DNA of 64,000 nt from positions 54,168,017 to 54,232,016 of the forward strand of contig OX411543.1 in assembly GCA_948146395.1 (NCBI GenBank), in the 5' to 3' direction. This document shows, piece after piece, positions 8,479 to 18,989 of this stretch. Position numbers and translations under genes: made by a program. This stretch comes from Fragum whitleyi. Its lineage: Eukaryota > Mollusca > Bivalvia > Cardiida > Cardiidae. Under the pieces are notes generated by a model. That model worked only from the letters and a program-made list of their open reading frames with translations, was not told the DNA's origin and did no database searches. Each line of letters begins with the position of its first letter. Positions within the stretch are counted from its first letter, which is position 1.

Positions 8479-9386
8479 ATTCCTTCTACATAACTTTGCC
8501 TAGTGATAGTTCTTTGAACTATTTTCCTACAAACACACAATGTTGTTTTAAAGTTAAATTACCTAAAACTGTTCATATTGATAAGGAAGAGTGGGAAGTT
8601 GGACTTGCACAATTGATAACACCAAGTCAATTCCTAAATATCAGTGAAGAAGAAGCCAGGTTTGATATCATCACGGCAGATACTGGTATTTACAAAAAAA
8701 TATCTGAAGAAAATAAAAGAAAACCCAATCCATTAGAAATTACTGCCCTTAAAACTAATTCAACAGGACATGCTGCAAAATGGTATATCAAATTTCGTTT
8801 CACACCTGGGTCTTACATCTCGCCATCTCATGTGTTAGATGTAGTCAATGAATGCATTGATGATGAAATTGGAAAAGTACTTCATGATAGTAGTGCAACT
8901 ATTCACGTTGGATATTCTGAATCATCAAAACGTCCAAAGTTTGAATTCAGAAATATTAATAAAACTGGAATTAAATTCAATAAATCATTATTTCAAAAAC
9001 TTGGTGGTGATCCTTTGTTTGATGGTAAAACAATTTACAAAGGTCGAAGTGGTTTTGAAATGTTTAAATATTCACCAAACATTGATGCAGGATATAATCA
9101 TTTATTTGTATATTCAGACATTGTTGAATATTCCATTGTTGGTGATACATTAGTTCCAATACTTCGAGTTGTACCATTTAAAACATCTAATTCCATTGAA
9201 AATGATAATGGAAGTCAACATATCAATCATGAAATTATTGCTCCACATTATTTCCCAGTTTCAAAATCAGATTTTGATTCCATTCACATTAATATAACAG
9301 GTGATTCTGGTCATCCTATTCAGTTTGTCATTGGCAAGACAATAGTAAAGTTGCATTTTCGTAAGCGCAAAGAAAATCAAAAATAA
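8475..9386 (+). CDS. Minor capsid (penton-like, single jelly-roll) protein
   Basis: The protein would form the capsid vertices. The N-terminus MNSFYITLPSDSSLNYFPTN, followed by F-x-VKLPKTVHID-x-EEWEVGLAQL and PSQFLNI, is the signature I associate with Polinton minor capsid proteins. The rest is beta-rich, ending in a lysine/arginine-rich tail (FRKRKENQK). At 303 residues it has a usual length and no breaks. It sits upstream of the major capsid gene with one small gene between, the common order. Confidence 0.85.
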   Translation: MNSFYITLPSDSSLNYFPTNTQCCFKVKLPKTVHIDKEEWEVGLAQLITPSQFLNISEEEARFDIITADTGIYKKISEENKRKPNPLEITALKTNSTGHAAKWYIKFRFTPGSYISPSHVLDVVNECIDDEIGKVLHDSSATIHVGYSESSKRPKFEFRNINKTGIKFNKSLFQKLGGDPLFDGKTIYKGRSGFEMFKYSPNIDAGYNHLFVYSDIVEYSIVGDTLVPILRVVPFKTSNSIENDNGSQHINHEIIAPHYFPVSKSDFDSIHINITGDSGHPIQFVIGKTIVKLHFRKRKENQK

Positions 9387-9392
9387 AAAAAC

Positions 9393-9773
9393 ATGGTACC
9401 TGTTTATAGAGGTGTTCAACATCAATATGGTTTTGGCTTAGGGTCTTTGTTTAAATCTGCATTAAGATCAGTAACACCACTGATAAAACCTATGGTGAAA
9501 TCAGGACTGCATGCAATAAAAGATGAAGGTATTAAACAAGGATTAGGAATAGCACAAGACATTTTAGTACATCGTAAAAAGCCCAAGAAAGTTCTCATGT
9601 CACGGGGAAAACAATCCTTGAAACATTTGACTAACAAGTTGTTATCGAGTATAAATGAAAAGAAATCAAGCAATGCACATCATTCTCATTCTAGATCTCG
9701 TCGTGGTAAGATCACGTCAAAGAAACATCGAACTAACAAAAGGTCAGCCAGACCATTAGACATTTTTGATTAA
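9393..9773 (+). CDS. Glycine-rich basic small protein between the capsid genes
   Basis: The 126-residue protein starts with VYRGVQHQYGFGLGSLFKSALRS, a glycine/aromatic pattern recurrent in animal Polintons at this position. A helical middle (IKPMVKSGLHAIKDEGIKQ and GIAQDIL) is followed by a strongly basic, histidine- and serine-rich C-terminus (HHSHSRSRRGK, KKHRTNKRSAR). The position and composition suit a minor virion or DNA-associated core protein processed by the protease, but this is inference. It is intact and starts six bases after the minor capsid stop. Confidence 0.75.
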   Translation: MVPVYRGVQHQYGFGLGSLFKSALRSVTPLIKPMVKSGLHAIKDEGIKQGLGIAQDILVHRKKPKKVLMSRGKQSLKHLTNKLLSSINEKKSSNAHHSHSRSRRGKITSKKHRTNKRSARPLDIFD

Positions 9774-9807
9774 CATTATTGTTTAAATCCAAAAAAGAAA
9801 AAAAAAG

Positions 9808-11118
9808 ATGATGCAAAGTGGATCATGTGAGTGTAGTAAAACTGAGTTAGATGTATTATCAGTACCTCCTACCATGACAAGCATGCAGGAATCTCAGTGG
9901 GTTGAACATTTTCCTGTTGCATCAATTGCAAATGATTCACCAATAGAATTTATGATACCACCTCAAACAGAGTTTTGGACGGATTTATCACAGTCCTTTC
10001 TGTATGTAAAATTTAAAATTATCCAAGCAGCAGATGATTCACCTTTAGCAAATGGTGCTAACATTGCACCAGTGAATAATTTCTTACATAGTATGTTCAG
10101 TAACATAGATCTATACCTGAATAACAAACTGATAACCAGTGGATCAAATAATTATCCATACAGAGCCTACATTGAAAACCTTTTGTCATATAGTCCAGAA
10201 AGTAAGAAAACTCATTTGAGAGCAGGAGAACTCTGGATTAAAGACACAGCAGGACATATGAACGATGCTCAAACCGACGGAGATAACGAAGGGATTAAAC
10301 AACGAATAGTGGCTATTGCAGAAAGTAAGACAGTGGAATTATTTGGACGTCTTCATCTAGATGTTTTTCTCCAGGAAAAATATCTTCCCAATGGAGTGGA
10401 AATCAGACTAAGATTAAATAAGTCACGTCCAGAATTTTGCATTATTCAACATACAGGTGAACCCAAAGTTAAAATTCAGTTTGAATCAGTAAGTTTCCAT
10501 GTTAGAAATGTTGAATTGTCACCAGTAGTTGCAAATAATCTGAACCAACTCATCGCACAGAATAATATGAAAATCCCTATTCGTAGAGTAGAAGTCAAAA
10601 CATTTTCAATCACTAACGGTACTCTATCAAAAGTGGAAGATCATTTGTTCCAAGGCCAGTTACCAAAACGTGTTTTTATTGGAATGGTAACAAATGGAGC
10701 CTTCAATGGATCTTATACATCAAACCCATTCAACTTTTCTCATTTCAACGTAAGAAAAATAGCCGTATCATGCAATGGACACAGTATTCATGGTAAACCA
10801 TTTGAACCTGACTTCACAAATGGACTAACACTGAGATCATATCTGTCTTTGTTCAATGCCACAAAATCCATTGGTGCTGACAAATCATTTGGTATAACAA
10901 AAGAGGAATATGATGCTGGTTTCGCTCTTTGGGGTTTTGATCTCACACCAGATCAAGGCAGTGAAGAATGGCAGTTGCATCCTATAAAAACTGGAGGCTT
11001 GAGAATAGAACTTCAGTTTGGATCTAACCTTGCTAGAGTCATCAACGTTATTGCTTTCGCTGAATTCGATAATCAAATCGAAATCAACAGTCTTAGAGAA
11101 GTTATAACTGATTACTAA
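9808..11118 (+). CDS. MCP: Major capsid protein (hexon-like, double jelly-roll)
   Basis: This 436-residue protein would form the faces of an icosahedral capsid. The stretch WVEHFPVASIANDSPIEF, then IPPQTEFWTDLSQSFLYVKFKI, is the N-terminal jelly-roll signature of Polinton major capsid proteins. Further marks are FLHSMFSNIDLYLNNKL, YPYRAYIENLLSY and the GRLHLDVFLQEKYLPNGVE stretch. The second half continues in frame to NVIAFAEFDNQIEI near the C-terminus. No break is seen, so this copy is full length. A 513-base piece of it is duplicated in inverse orientation at 1-513. Confidence 0.93.
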   Translation: MMQSGSCECSKTELDVLSVPPTMTSMQESQWVEHFPVASIANDSPIEFMIPPQTEFWTDLSQSFLYVKFKIIQAADDSPLANGANIAPVNNFLHSMFSNIDLYLNNKLITSGSNNYPYRAYIENLLSYSPESKKTHLRAGELWIKDTAGHMNDAQTDGDNEGIKQRIVAIAESKTVELFGRLHLDVFLQEKYLPNGVEIRLRLNKSRPEFCIIQHTGEPKVKIQFESVSFHVRNVELSPVVANNLNQLIAQNNMKIPIRRVEVKTFSITNGTLSKVEDHLFQGQLPKRVFIGMVTNGAFNGSYTSNPFNFSHFNVRKIAVSCNGHSIHGKPFEPDFTNGLTLRSYLSLFNATKSIGADKSFGITKEEYDAGFALWGFDLTPDQGSEEWQLHPIKTGGLRIELQFGSNLARVINVIAFAEFDNQIEINSLREVITDY

Positions 11119-11123
11119 AAATC

Positions 11124-11576
11124 ATGCTTGGATACCAGTACGCCATAAAACTTAGAGAAGAAGCAGAGAAAGTGAAATATTCATCAAACATTGAATCAGT
11201 TCGTAAAAATGACATTCACAACAGTTTTCAAAAGTGTATGGTGGATCAACTGCAAGAACTTATCAATGAAGAAGTTCATAACAATTGTAACGGTTGTCAA
11301 ATAGATCATCCGAGTCAGATAGAACACCCTGTTTGCTTATTCATGAGTAGAGAAGAACATACAGACTTGTTCATTGAGCAAGCAATGCTTAAAGTAAATC
11401 CATACAAAATAATGCAGGCATGGTATCCACAACTTGAAGAATTAAAACTAAACGAACAAGAATCAGTAGAAGCCTATCGACTATGGCGAAGTATAAAAAA
11501 GAACATTTTGTGCGGATTCACAGATACATGGCTAGAACGTTGGAGTGAGAAAGTAAAGCAGTCTTGGGATCAATAA
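11124..11576 (+). CDS. Cys/His-motif protein of unknown function
   Basis: The 150-residue protein starts five bases after the major capsid stop. The core motif is CNGCQIDHPSQ-x-x-HPVC (about residues 54-71), with cysteines and histidines spaced to bind zinc. Before it is a helical stretch rich in lysine and glutamate. After it come FIEQAMLKVNP and a tryptophan-rich C-terminus (FTDTWLERWSEKV). Proteins with an NGC-x-x-x-HPSQ-x-x-H motif accompany Polintons and some other large elements; their role is not known to me. It overlaps the protease frame by 13 bases. Confidence 0.75.
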   Translation: MLGYQYAIKLREEAEKVKYSSNIESVRKNDIHNSFQKCMVDQLQELINEEVHNNCNGCQIDHPSQIEHPVCLFMSREEHTDLFIEQAMLKVNPYKIMQAWYPQLEELKLNEQESVEAYRLWRSIKKNILCGFTDTWLERWSEKVKQSWDQ

Positions 11577-11842
11577 TGTACACCAGTGAAATTCAACATA
11601 TCTTGGATCGTGGAGTGTGGATTAAAAATCTCAATGGAAGAGTGTGTGCAAAGGATTTATTACCAAAGCGAAAACCTTCACATGTGAAGGCTTATATCAT
11701 CAACACAGCAGATTCATACAACTCAGGAGAACATTGGGTAGCAGTTATATTCTACCCAAATGGTAAAGCAATGTACTTTGACTCATACGGTCTTCCACCA
11801 CTTCATAGGGAAATATCAAAGGTAAAAGAATCGGATTCATGA
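11564..11842 (+). pseudogene. PRO: Adenain/Ulp1-like cysteine protease, cut short
   Basis: This would process capsid and core precursors during maturation. The catalytic histidine is in GEHWVAV (about residue 66) and the following acidic residue in YFDSYGLPP (about residue 83). The frame stops after 92 residues, before the segment that should supply the catalytic cysteine and the glutamine of the oxyanion hole. The next 150 bases hold pieces reminiscent of the missing C-terminal part in shifted frames, with at least two frame changes and no recognisable CG-x-x-C-type active site. The start overlaps the preceding gene. Family identity is good; loss of function is strongly suggested. Confidence 0.8.
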
Positions 11843-12000
11843 TTAGGAATAATGAGTAATCTCATATTTTCTTACTTTGAGAAAGCACAAATTTCCATCT
11901 CGGCATCCATTTTTATGGATATCATAAAGGTGCTTCCAGCAAGGTCCGCGTCGTCAATATAACTACATAGCAGATTTTCCACTCTTTAACATTCTAGATC

Positions 12001-12348
12001 ATGGAACCGATTCGTAGAGAACTCACCGATATAGCAAAGGAATTGCTGAACATTGCTGAGCGACTGTATCGCGTGCAGGGAATGATTAGAGATACTCAAA
12101 TCATTTCTCCACAAGAAAATGCCATTGAGCAGACACCAACGAATAATCTGCAAGATGTCATTTACTTGGATAGACCCATCTTGGGTAGGACTACAGAACA
12201 ACTAAACAGAGGACTACCTGATGTCATTTACATGGGTACTCAATTTAGGAGAAGAGTGGTATGGAATGGAGAAACATTGGTCACGAGGAAAAGAATGAGG
12301 AGACATTGTCCAATTTGCAATGCACGATTTGGATGCAGCCACTACTAA
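12001..12348 (+). CDS. Small protein with C-terminal zinc-finger-like motif
   Basis: The 115-residue protein starts directly after the protease remnant. Residues about 1-35 form a likely amphipathic helix (LTDIAKELLNIAERLYRV). The sequence DVIYLDRPIL is echoed later as DVIYMGTQF, suggesting two short related segments. The C-terminus reads RRHCPICNARFGCSHY, a C-x-x-C with a following C-x-H that could bind zinc. I do not recognise the family. It is the last gene before the subterminal repeats of the element. Confidence 0.6.
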   Translation: MEPIRRELTDIAKELLNIAERLYRVQGMIRDTQIISPQENAIEQTPTNNLQDVIYLDRPILGRTTEQLNRGLPDVIYMGTQFRRRVVWNGETLVTRKRMRRHCPICNARFGCSHY

Positions 12349-12542
12349 AGAGATCATAACTATCAACCAACAAAAACGGTCCTTTTCAGGACCACCCAAC
12401 ACCAAGAAAGAATTCATTTTCTTTCGCAAATTGTCAAAGTCCTTTTGCATTCCTCACTTTCACAATACATTCAACCACTTATTTCAAAGACAAAATCCCT
12501 ATAACAAGTCCCTATCTTTCCGTCTTTGGACGGTAAGATAAG
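12349..12542. other. Post-gene region with two hairpins
   Basis: No gene is seen. A hairpin at 12378-12393 pairs GGTCC with GGACC around TTTTCA. A longer one at 12513-12540 pairs TATCTTTCCGTC with GACGGTAAGATA around TTTG with one mismatch. These lie between the last gene and the subterminal repeats and could act at the 3' end of transcripts or be part of the element terminus. Confidence 0.55.
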
Positions 12543-12716
12543 GACTAAGTCCACATACACATTACTCACAAACCAACCCGCATTTCTCCTAAAAGGACTA
12601 AGTCCACACGCATATTCCCCACAAACCTAAGTTCACATGTTTCGTACAAAAGACTAAGTCCACACTCATATTCCCCACAAGCCTAAGTTCGCATTTCTGT
12701 GAAAAAGACTAAGTCC
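12542..12716. repeat. Subterminal tandem repeat of the Polinton (about 55 bp, four copies)
   Basis: The motif GACTAAGTCC recurs at 12543, 12596, 12652 and 12707, spaced 53, 56 and 55 bases. Each copy carries related sequence such as CATATTCCCCACAA followed by CTAAGTTC. In the first two copies the motif is the near-perfect palindrome GGACTAAGTCC. Subterminal repeats are usual inside Polinton ends, but their role here is not shown. Confidence 0.85.
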
Positions 12717-12745
12717 AAATGCACAAATAGCCTGCCCAAAATCTG

Positions 12746-12787
12746 GACGATACTTCAGGTACTGGTACCTGTACCTGAAGTATCGTC
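12746..12787. repeat. Perfect hairpin with 17-bp arms at the probable right end
   Basis: GACGATACTTCAGGTAC (12746-12762) is the exact reverse complement of 12771-12787, with an eight-base spacer TGGTACCT that is itself partly palindromic. It lies just outside the last subterminal repeat. It may be the element end, a recombination product of two ends, or an unrelated small palindrome. Confidence 0.9.
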
Positions 12788-14929
12788 TATTACTACTAAT
12801 CTATTATCATGGAAAAATGTTGCTTTATATCGACATAACATTTCACTGGAAAAAATAGTTTTTTTTCTTTCCAATTTTCAAATCTGTTTGATTTAACAAA
12901 ATCGAAAGCAAACTGCCAAAGTTATTTTGTCTTTCATGTGTCCACTGAAATGTCCCACCCTGCCAAAAACGACGTTTTTCCAATGTACGGACGTCGCGCA
13001 CGGCAATGCTTAACATTTGAAATTGCACGTCTCCCGTTTAATTCCCTCTGCCATTTTTCCAAACCTTTTGGTCAATTTCTATGTTCTTTATACCAAATGC
13101 ACCACAAGAAAACATACTTTTGAAATATATATTTTGGGTGAATTTAGGAAAATCGAATTTCCGTTTAATTAAATTTCTTTGTCACCAAAGCTCCTAGATT
13201 ATGTCTGTAAAACGTAACAGTTTATGTGTGGGTAAATTTCTTTAAAACGCCTAATATGCGTTAAGTAGTTCATGAAAAATGTTGAAAAAACAAAGATATG
13301 CGCGAGAAGTGACATCATGTTGGTAGGTGAACTAAACTGGCCGTAAGAAAAATAACAAACAATTGGTAGGGATTTATCTTACAATTCAAAAGTTGTAAAA
13401 CGTCAATTTTCTACGCAAAATCGGCGTGAAAAAATGGTAATGTTTTATCAACATTTTAATTAATAATAATTGAAATTTTATGAAATTTAAATATAAAAAT
13501 ATTATTTCTTTCTTGCTTTCATTAATGTGGTTAAAAATAATAATACGTCATATACAAAAAAATAAAGAAACAAAATATGTGTGGAAACAATTTCTTACGT
13601 ACGCAAATTTTATAGCCGGTTTTCAAAATGCTTCGCTACCGCATTTCACAATCAAACGATCATGATAAATCAATCTACATTTTTGAAATATTATTTTTTT
13701 GTACAACCTCAAGGAAAAATTTGATGCAGATACGTTTAAAAATATCAAAATTATTCAGATTTGGCTGTGTGGACATACTTTTCAAAAATGCATCCTTTTT
13801 TAACGTCGTACGTTTTTACATTACGCACTGTGCTTTTTAAGTAATCCAAGATAGAAATGATTAAAGCCGACTGATAGTAAAATTCTTCCAACAGAAAAAT
13901 GTTTATTCTTTCTTTTTCGGAATATAACTTATATATGCAATTTCAAAATTAAATACACACGACAATATCTACAAGATAAACAAGAAGCGCTTCATAAAAA
14001 TATGATGTAATAACGTCTAAATGGCAAAATGGACGTTACAAAATGTTAAGCATTAAAGCGTGAGCGACGTCACGGCTATAATTGCCGGATAACGTTTGTT
14101 TCTTTCGTTTCTCATTTTCTTTATGTATTACTTTTGTAATATGTTAACAAGGGTTAACATTACAGAAAAAGAAAATCGAAAAAATACTATATATACATGT
14201 AGAAATTTGAAGAATGGGTATTTGTAAGTATAATATTCAGGCCCTTTTACTAGACATATTCACTTTGGAAAACTGTAATTGTATATTGCTGAATATATTC
14301 AAAGAAAGGAGTAGACAAACCTCCTACGAAATAATTCTCTAACGTAATTATTTATTGCCAAAAATGAAAAAAAGGAGTATGATACATTGCCAATAGGTTA
14401 ACTGTAGTTTGAACAAACTGTAGTAACGATGTTTGTTCGACTAATCAAAATTTGTAGAATACCTTTCCCCGATTTTTCAAGATTTTTATTAGAATGTCTA
14501 GCCAACGTATGATCTACACTTCGACATTCTTGATAAACTTCAACTATACGTGGGTCTAAATATTTGGAAGAAAATTTTACAAGAAAATGAGCCGTGTATT
14601 TCTTGTAATCGTAAACGACTAAAATATCAAATCGTGCTTAAAACGTCGACGTTTTCACGCTATTTGGCGTTTCGATTTTTAGCTCCAACATTTGACGTTA
14701 TGTCAATAACTTGTAGGCCTTAACTACATTTATGTTTCATTGACTACAGTAGTTATGAGAAGATTTAAGTTGTTTATTTTTTGGTAAAACTTCACCTCTA
14801 AGCATTACAACATGACAGAAAAAGAGTGGCATTTCATTTCCAAAGCCTGTGTAGGAAACAGGGTCCGGTTGGACCCAAAAATTTGACAAAGGGATATTAT
14901 TAAACCGGCTTTGGATATTTCGAAGGTTC
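12788..14929. other. Intergenic DNA without recognisable genes
   Basis: The stretch is AT-rich with stops in all frames. I see no repeat shared with the rest of the window and no RNA gene. The absence of transposon relics here, compared with what follows, is itself notable but not interpretable. Confidence 0.5.
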
Positions 14930-15330
14930 ATTGCAAGACCGATTTAATTGTCTCTACAATAATCTTGTAAATTGACCATGACCTTGATGAACGAGCTTGA
15001 TCTTGACGATGAATTATTTGTATTGACGAGAGATAGTTCCCGTCTCATATAATCATTGTCATTCAAACAGAGTGAAAGGTACATCGAAATGTTTAGTTCG
15101 CAGATCAAGTTTTTGCAGACGTTTGATTGACCTTTATGTTGATGGTTAATTTAGACCTTAACTTTGAAGGATGAGTATTGAAAAGAGAAACCTTAATGCC
15201 ATTCAAAAAGTGTTGCAAATTGTTTAGTTCGTTGATAAAGTTTTCGGCGACGGATGGTCAGACGGACAGACAGACGGACTTCGATAAAACAATATTCCCC
15301 GATCTTTCGATACGGGGACATAAAAAATGA
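14930..15330. repeat. Probable dispersed repeat with degenerate internal repeats
   Basis: Phrases such as GACCTTGATGAACGAGC and GACCTTAACTTTGAAGGATG recur in diverged form, and the block ends in CAGACGGACAGACAGACGG followed by CGATCTTTCGATACGGGGA. This tail style is one I know from dispersed bivalve repeats. No second copy is present in the window. Confidence 0.4.
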
Positions 15331-16299
15331 GTTCGCCTTGACACACCCCATTCGAAAAATTGACAGTTACCAAGTTGTTTGTCATCCTAAAAGCAGGTCT
15401 TACTGTAGAAACTAAACCGGTTTAGCCCCGCGTTCAATATGAAACCGATCTGAAGACTTTAGAGAAATGGTATCCCCTTTGCACATGTACCCTCTTCAAA
15501 GACGTTTTTGCATCCCGAAATCCTGGCCACATAGATACTTGATCAAAATAGAGTGCCAGTTTCCCCCTTCTTTTCAAACTGCATGTGGTAGTGTTGATCT
15601 CATTTTCGGGTTGAGATACTTCTTAAATGCGTGTTTTAAGTAAATACATATGTTTCAATATACGCAGAATCCAAGTAAAGCTGGCATGTAATTCAAATTT
15701 CGCAAATGAAATTTCCAACATCCATATGAAATAATATTATCTTCATTGCTGTTTGCCACGAACATGTCACATAGATTTGATATTTACTTCATCATTTATG
15801 TTGTTGTTTGGTTTTTAGATATTCGTGGAAATACTCAAATTGTCTTATTCCTTTTTGGGTTTATTCGTGATGATCGTTTATAAAAAAATAACGATACAAA
15901 CATATTAATAAAAAGTTTAGAATGTACGTATTATTAAAACGACATTCTTTTTGTAAGAGAAGAAGAGAATGTTATCAATATCTAATTGTTCGTGGATATA
16001 TGAACCTAAACCAAAAGATTCCTTTTCACAAATGAATTCATAGACGAATGTAAATTCTTTCTTTTTTTCTCATGCGAAAGTAAACAAAGACAATCTCTTT
16101 AATGCATAATAGTTTCTTAGCACAAAACAACTGGTTTTCCATAATTTCAGACATTTTTAGTTTTCGGAAATACCTTGTTCGCAGCATACCCTTTGTTGGA
16201 AGCGTATAGGCAATCTATGGAGAAATTATACATGTGTATGTAGTTAAAGTTGCGTCTAAAGTAGTAACTAAATAAGGAATTCTGCCATGCATTATCTAA

Positions 16300-16328
16300 T
16301 TGGAATCGTCTTCTAATGACGATTCCAA
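16300..16328. repeat. Perfect hairpin, 11-bp arms
   Basis: TTGGAATCGTC pairs exactly with GACGATTCCAA across a seven-base loop. No gene adjoins it. The surrounding 15,331-17,281 has no supported gene. Confidence 0.8.
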
Positions 16329-17281
16329 TAAGATATTGCAAGGCAAATCAAACAAAGTAAGAAAACACCAGGCATGATTTGTCATTTTGACTTACGAACA
16401 ATTTTTTCGTACGAAGTTGAGTAAAACGGGGCGCTTATTTTGAAATTCCAAATAAATCAATCACAAGATGACAACATTCGAGACCGGTCTAATTGTCAAT
16501 AAGTTAAAAACGACAATATTTAGTCGATAAAAAAGTCAAAAACTTCGTCTTTTGGGGGAAGACATTGCGGAAAATTAAGAAATATTCCACATTCTAAAAT
16601 GTTCTCCAATTGCACTTTAGCCAGGAGCGTCAAGTGTTGGATTGTTTTGAATTTCAACTTTACACTACTTACGGCCAAGGTGTCATTTTTTCATTGTGCT
16701 GAAATACCCCCTTATTGCCATAAAGTTTTAATCTTTGGCATTTCAATGCCCCCATAAAGTTCTTGGATAGCACTGATATCATGTTTAAATGTATAAATTC
16801 GTCGTAAACTAGAAAATAATTTGCAAGTATCATGTGAAGATGACGTTTAATTTCAGGAAAATCTGTCGAATGAGATATTTTGCCACGATTTGAGAAAGAA
16901 ACGATAGGATTTTGTCACATTACGTTTGCATTACTCGTGTTGAAGATTTATTCACCTAAATAAAACTTTTCGTTGTAGCCAGAGAGGTAGATGTTAATAA
17001 TTTTTTTCTTCTCCGTTTGTTCGTCCGTCCATCTATTTGTCGGGACTATATGAACTTGTTAGCTCGCATAATTTCTGTATCATAGGAAAAGCAATTTAAT
17101 AAGAAAGATTTTGGTTAACCCTAGCGTTGCCATGACATTCTTCATTAGGGGAAACAACTTCAATTTTACGCCTTATCAAGTATTATGACAATCTTAAGAA
17201 GCTTAAAAGATCTCGAGACAGTCAGACAATAACCGAATGAAAGTTTTTAGAAGCCTAGTCTGTGTAATGCTCGTAATTACG

Positions 17282-17582
17282 CACATGTGGCCCGTTACGC
17301 GAAAAGGGACCATCTGGAAATTCTGTAAAATAAATAATTGAATTAGAGATTGGTTCTAGCACTGTCCAACCAGAGGTCGCATTTCAAAAATTCTTTCACG
17401 TGGAGGTCGCATTTAAAAAGCTCTTTCACCGAAAGAAAGCGTGATCATTCTAGATTAATAAAATAGGCAAAGCTTGAAAAAATGTCGAACCTAGTCAGTC
17501 TGCGCAATACGCGCAGATTGACTAGGTTCGACACTTTACGCAATACCCAGATGGTTCTTTTTCGCGTGACGGGTCACATATG
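17282..17582. mobile_element. MITE family 3, copy A
   Basis: The ends are inverted repeats of the type CACATGTGGCCCGTTACGCG and, complementarily, CGCGTGACGGGTCACATATG, both running into AAAAGGGACCATCTGG. Inside is a GC-rich hairpin (TCGAACCTAGTCAGTCTGCG with its complement). There is no transposase. It belongs with copies at 20,433, 20,783 and 52,890. Confidence 0.85.
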
Positions 17583-18109
17583 TAAATGTGGCTGCAAATG
17601 TCAAGCACAGGTTCATTTTTTTTTTTTCGTTTTTAGCCAAACCAGTCTACTCAAGCTTTTCTCTTTTGGGAAACAATTTGTCAAATTTACGAACATTAAA
17701 CGACCATGGTCTCTACTGGTTTGTCTAGTTTTCACGTTTAATGTCAATCATTGCATTATTTCCGCAAAAAATCACGGATGTCTCTCTTGAGACATTCTTC
17801 CTTTATCTAAATTCAATTTTTAGTGAATAAATAATTACTTTTTTTGATGATCAAAGCACGATTATATGTACTTCCTTCTATCATAACAACACAGAACCTC
17901 TTGAGTTAAAATAAGGAAATGTGCGAAAAAGATGATGGACAAGATATGCGTAAAACAAATAATGGAATTAGAATAGACCAAGTGGAAGCTAACGAGATAC
18001 GCACATGTATCTAATTCTGCAAATAACTTAATTATTTGGGGAAGACGGATGGTTTAAGATTTGTATTATGATCAAACAACGAAATTAGCCTTTTTGTGTG
18101 TCTGTTTGT

Positions 18110-18148
18110 TTGTATGTCTGTATGTCTGTCTGTCTGTCTGTCTGTCTG
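18110..18148. repeat. (TCTG)n microsatellite
   Basis: A run of TCTG/TGTC units, about nine copies with interruptions at its left side. Confidence 0.9.
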
Positions 18149-18369
18149 CTGTCCTACTCCCTGCTAAAATTTTAAACTGTGAGCAGTTCCTCTGTAATAA
18201 TCCTGATTTGATATTCAGCTAGAAAGCAACGAGGCACAACAGTCAAATTGTCAATCGTCATCCTCTTTATATACTCAAATATGAAAAATCAACAATTTAT
18301 ATCTTCGTCAGTCAATTTGCATTTTATGAGGCACATAAAATGAAGGTCATTGTCTTGATCATTATATCT

Positions 18370-18555
18370 CAAAACTTTAGGTAGTTGACCCAAAATAATT
18401 CCACAACGTTTCAAAAGTCATTATCTTTAATGGCGTTAACCGAGGATTCCTAATGAGTTAATCAGAAAACCTGGGTTATCACTGTGAAAAAATCAGGAGT
18501 TCCGAAATGGTGCGGAACTTACGGGTTTTAATTCCTTTACTGCCTTTAATTCAGG
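18370..18555. repeat. Small dispersed inverted element with GGTAGTGGACCCGTAA-type ends
   Basis: AGGTAGTTGACCC at the left and ACGGGTTTTAATTCC at the right are loose inverse matches, with GTTAACCGAGGATTCC and its complement-like partner inside. Diverged relatives appear near 20,140-20,265 (TTACGGGTCCACTACC) and 24,610-24,740 (TAGGTAGTGGACCCGTAA). All three are degraded. Confidence 0.45.
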
Positions 18556-18989
18556 ACTCCAAAACCTACATCTATTTGTATAAGATAAGTGTATGTTTCT
18601 TAGAACCAAATTTTTATTTGTTAACAAAGACGACACTTCTTACAATTGATATCACTTGAATGTGTTTAATGTCATTCATAAACACAGTCATATTCCGGAA
18701 AGAAAAAGCAACACCGCTTTTTACAACCCCTGGAAAATATTGGCTTCTCGAATTATTGAACGTAAAATTGTCTTCTGTTCTCATGGAATTTCGTTACTTG
18801 TTGGGATATATTTGATGAATTCTATCATCAATAAACAGTGATAAGTCCACTGAGTCATTCAGGAAGTCTTGAACTAAACAATGAACTAGATTCCTCGACC
18901 GTTTTATTCCAGAGATATAGAGCATTATTTTCTAATTCGTTGTATATGAAACTTAAGGTCTTATCACACATATATACTTAGTTCCATAA

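Larger units (their letters stand above)
1..12787 (+). mobile_element. Maverick/Polinton DNA transposon (virus-like), rearranged and probably inactive
   Basis: A block of same-strand, closely spaced genes encodes polymerase B, packaging ATPase, integrase with chromodomain, minor and major capsid proteins and an adenain-like protease, which is the diagnostic Polinton set. The left terminal inverted repeat is absent from the window. The right end is placed provisionally after the subterminal repeats and hairpin ending at 12,787, because no matching left end is visible to define it. Several core genes are broken, so this is a degraded or rearranged copy. The element identity is strongly supported; the exact right boundary is uncertain. 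Confidence 0.93.
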
